DNA from: Oscillospiraceae bacterium
GTDB lineage: Bacteria > Bacillota > Clostridia > Oscillospirales > Ruminococcaceae
Reading direction: 5' to 3'
Length of the DNA: 6,369 nucleotides
NCBI GenBank assembly: GCA_017394475.1
Contig: JAFPYQ010000275.1
Coordinates: 1 to 6,369, forward strand
In this document: one piece after another, positions 5,790 through 6,369 of the stretch
Layout: every line of letters begins with the position of its first letter
Numbering within the stretch: the stretch's first letter is position 1
Position numbers and translations under genes: made by a program
The notes under the pieces: model-generated
Told to the model about the DNA's origin: nothing
The model's input: only the letters and a program-made list of their open reading frames with translations
Databases searched by the model: none

Positions 5790-6041
5790 TTGGATAATGA
5801 GCAGACAATGGCATTTTCAGTTAAGGTAGACAGGGAACAGGAGCTGAAAAAGAATCTGACTGCTGTATACGATGCTCTCAAGAAAAAGGGCTATAATCCT
5901 ATCAATCAGATAGTGGGCTACATCCTTTCCGAGGATCCTACCTACATCACAACTTACAACAACGCCAGGAGCATTGTCCGCCACATCGACAGGGACGAAC
6001 TTCTGCAGGCACTTGTAAAGAACTATCTGAATGCAGACTGA
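5790..6041 (+). CDS. ireB: IreB family regulatory phosphoprotein (UPF0297)
   Basis: Small cytoplasmic protein of 83 residues from TTG 5790 (IreB of Enterococcus faecalis is about 89). The family core is intact: KKGYNPINQIVGYILSEDPTYI (about 32-53, with Gly-Tyr-Asn-Pro-Ile-Asn-Gln) and NARSIVRHIDRDELL (58-72). In E. faecalis, IreB is phosphorylated on N-terminal threonines by the PASTA-domain kinase IreK, dephosphorylated by IreP, and influences cephalosporin resistance and cell-envelope homeostasis. Here Thr6 is the only threonine in the N-terminal tail (DNEQTMAF), so it is the candidate site by analogy. In many Firmicutes this gene is followed by ruvX (yqgF) and lies near alaS. Here a strong terminator follows directly and no ruvX begins within the window. 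The TTG gives the typical MDNEQT start; GTG 5781 would add three residues. Confidence 0.92.
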   Translation: MDNEQTMAFSVKVDREQELKKNLTAVYDALKKKGYNPINQIVGYILSEDPTYITTYNNARSIVRHIDRDELLQALVKNYLNAD

Positions 6042-6059
6042 TGATGCTGAGATAAAGAT

Positions 6060-6093
6060 CACTTCCTTGCTTTTGCAGGGAAGTGTTTTATTT
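6060..6093 (+). terminator. Strong Rho-independent terminator of ireB
   Basis: An 11-bp stem (6060-6070 with 6075-6085, one G-U pair) closes a TTTT loop and is followed by TTTTATTT. It starts 19 bases after the ireB stop codon. Confidence 0.93.
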
Positions 6094-6209
6094 ATCGTCC
6101 GACGGGAACAGAATACGACAGGCTTACCGGTTTTATGTCTGCATGACTGTATACCCCGGACAGGGGAGTGGATATTCATTTTTCAAAACAGGTGCGATCA
6201 TAAAAACGA
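6094..6209. other. Non-coding spacer with no recognised feature
   Basis: No supported gene lies between the ireB terminator and the hairpin array. A small CCCC/GGGG hairpin (6154-6157 and 6163-6166) is the only clear pairing. A poor promoter-like pair, TTCATT (6175-6180) and CATAAA (6199-6204) with an 18-base spacer, would start transcription near 6211, at the first base of the array, but it is too weak to annotate on its own. Confidence 0.3.
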
Positions 6210-6360
6210 CCCGCCGGAATAGCGAGCCGTTTCAAAGCTTGCTTTTAACAAGCAAGTGTGAGCCGCAGGCTCATTTCCATTCAGTAGGAGATTGAACTCC
6301 TACTGAATGGAAATATGGAACCCATGCCACTCAATGGCATGAACTGCCATTAGAGGCGGG
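6210..6360 (+). other. Nested hairpin array, candidate structured RNA or mobile hairpin element
   Basis: CCCGCC (6210-6215) pairs with GGCGGG (6355-6360) and encloses four hairpins: CTTGCTT/AAGCAAG (6238-6244 and 6250-6256), TGAGCC/GGCTCA (6259-6264 and 6268-6273), the perfect 18-bp repeat at 6273-6314, and CATGCCA/TGGCATG (6323-6329 and 6335-6341). A competing hairpin ATGGCA/TGCCAT (6334-6339 and 6345-6350) excludes the last one. There is no T run after it inside the window. It may be the leader of a gene beyond the right edge or a repeated hairpin element; no known RNA family was recognised. Confidence 0.45.
6273..6314. repeat. Perfect 18-bp inverted repeat with six-base loop
   Basis: ATTTCCATTCAGTAGGAG (6273-6290) and its exact reverse complement (6297-6314) flank the loop ATTGAA. 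The length and lack of any mismatch are well beyond chance for a window of this size. No T run follows, so it is not an ordinary terminator. Confidence 0.9.
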
Positions 6361-6369
6361 GGACATAGC

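Noticed and set aside
6083..6295. Plus-strand open frames after ireB (also 6031-6222)
   Set aside because: They start inside the terminator or overlap the ireB end, lack binding sites and run through the hairpin array.
6281..6306. tRNA T-arm-like GTTCAATC on the minus strand
   Set aside because: The stem is part of an 18-bp hairpin and no acceptor, D or anticodon arm surrounds it.

Overview
The window looks like chromosomal DNA of a Gram-positive Clostridia-type anaerobe, most plausibly a Ruminococcus/Oscillospiraceae relative. The grounds are an IreB-family regulator (a Firmicutes protein), a long class 1A S-adenosylmethionine decarboxylase, moderately GC-rich genes separated by very AT-rich spacers, strong SigA-type promoters with 17-bp spacers, and U-tract terminators. 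The genus is an inference; no rRNA or tRNA is present to test it.

Layout from left to right. Bases 1-158 carry no gene but hold two good hairpins and a longer-range pairing, possibly part of a structured RNA. A 12-helix OFA-family major facilitator transporter is encoded on the minus strand (159-1490), with its own promoter at 1565-1593. The spacer to its right contains a degenerate 7-base tandem repeat and the strong terminator of the next minus-strand gene. That gene (1788-4352) encodes an 854-residue cytoplasmic protein: about 650 residues of coiled coil with visible 15- and 11-residue internal repeats, then a helical segment and a C-terminal segment that reads like the beta domain of the Hsp70 nucleotide exchange factor GrpE. 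It is transcribed from an almost perfect promoter at 4465-4493.

A 475-base divergent intergenic region follows, with dyads, an 11-base direct repeat and two inverted copies of a 10-base motif. On the plus strand come speD (4828-5613, polyamine biosynthesis) and ireB (5790-6041, a small phosphoprotein of the PASTA-kinase pathway). Each has its own promoter, and each appears to start at TTG, not at the longest-ORF start. ireB ends at a strong intrinsic terminator (6060-6093), so it is not cotranscribed with whatever follows.

The last 160 bases (6210-6360) have no gene but contain a nested set of hairpins, including a perfect 18-bp inverted repeat, enclosed by a 6-bp outer stem. This is a candidate structured leader RNA or mobile hairpin element.

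The genes do not form one operon or pathway: each appears to be a separate transcription unit. The best candidates for something undescribed are the giant GrpE-like coiled-coil protein and the hairpin array at the right edge.
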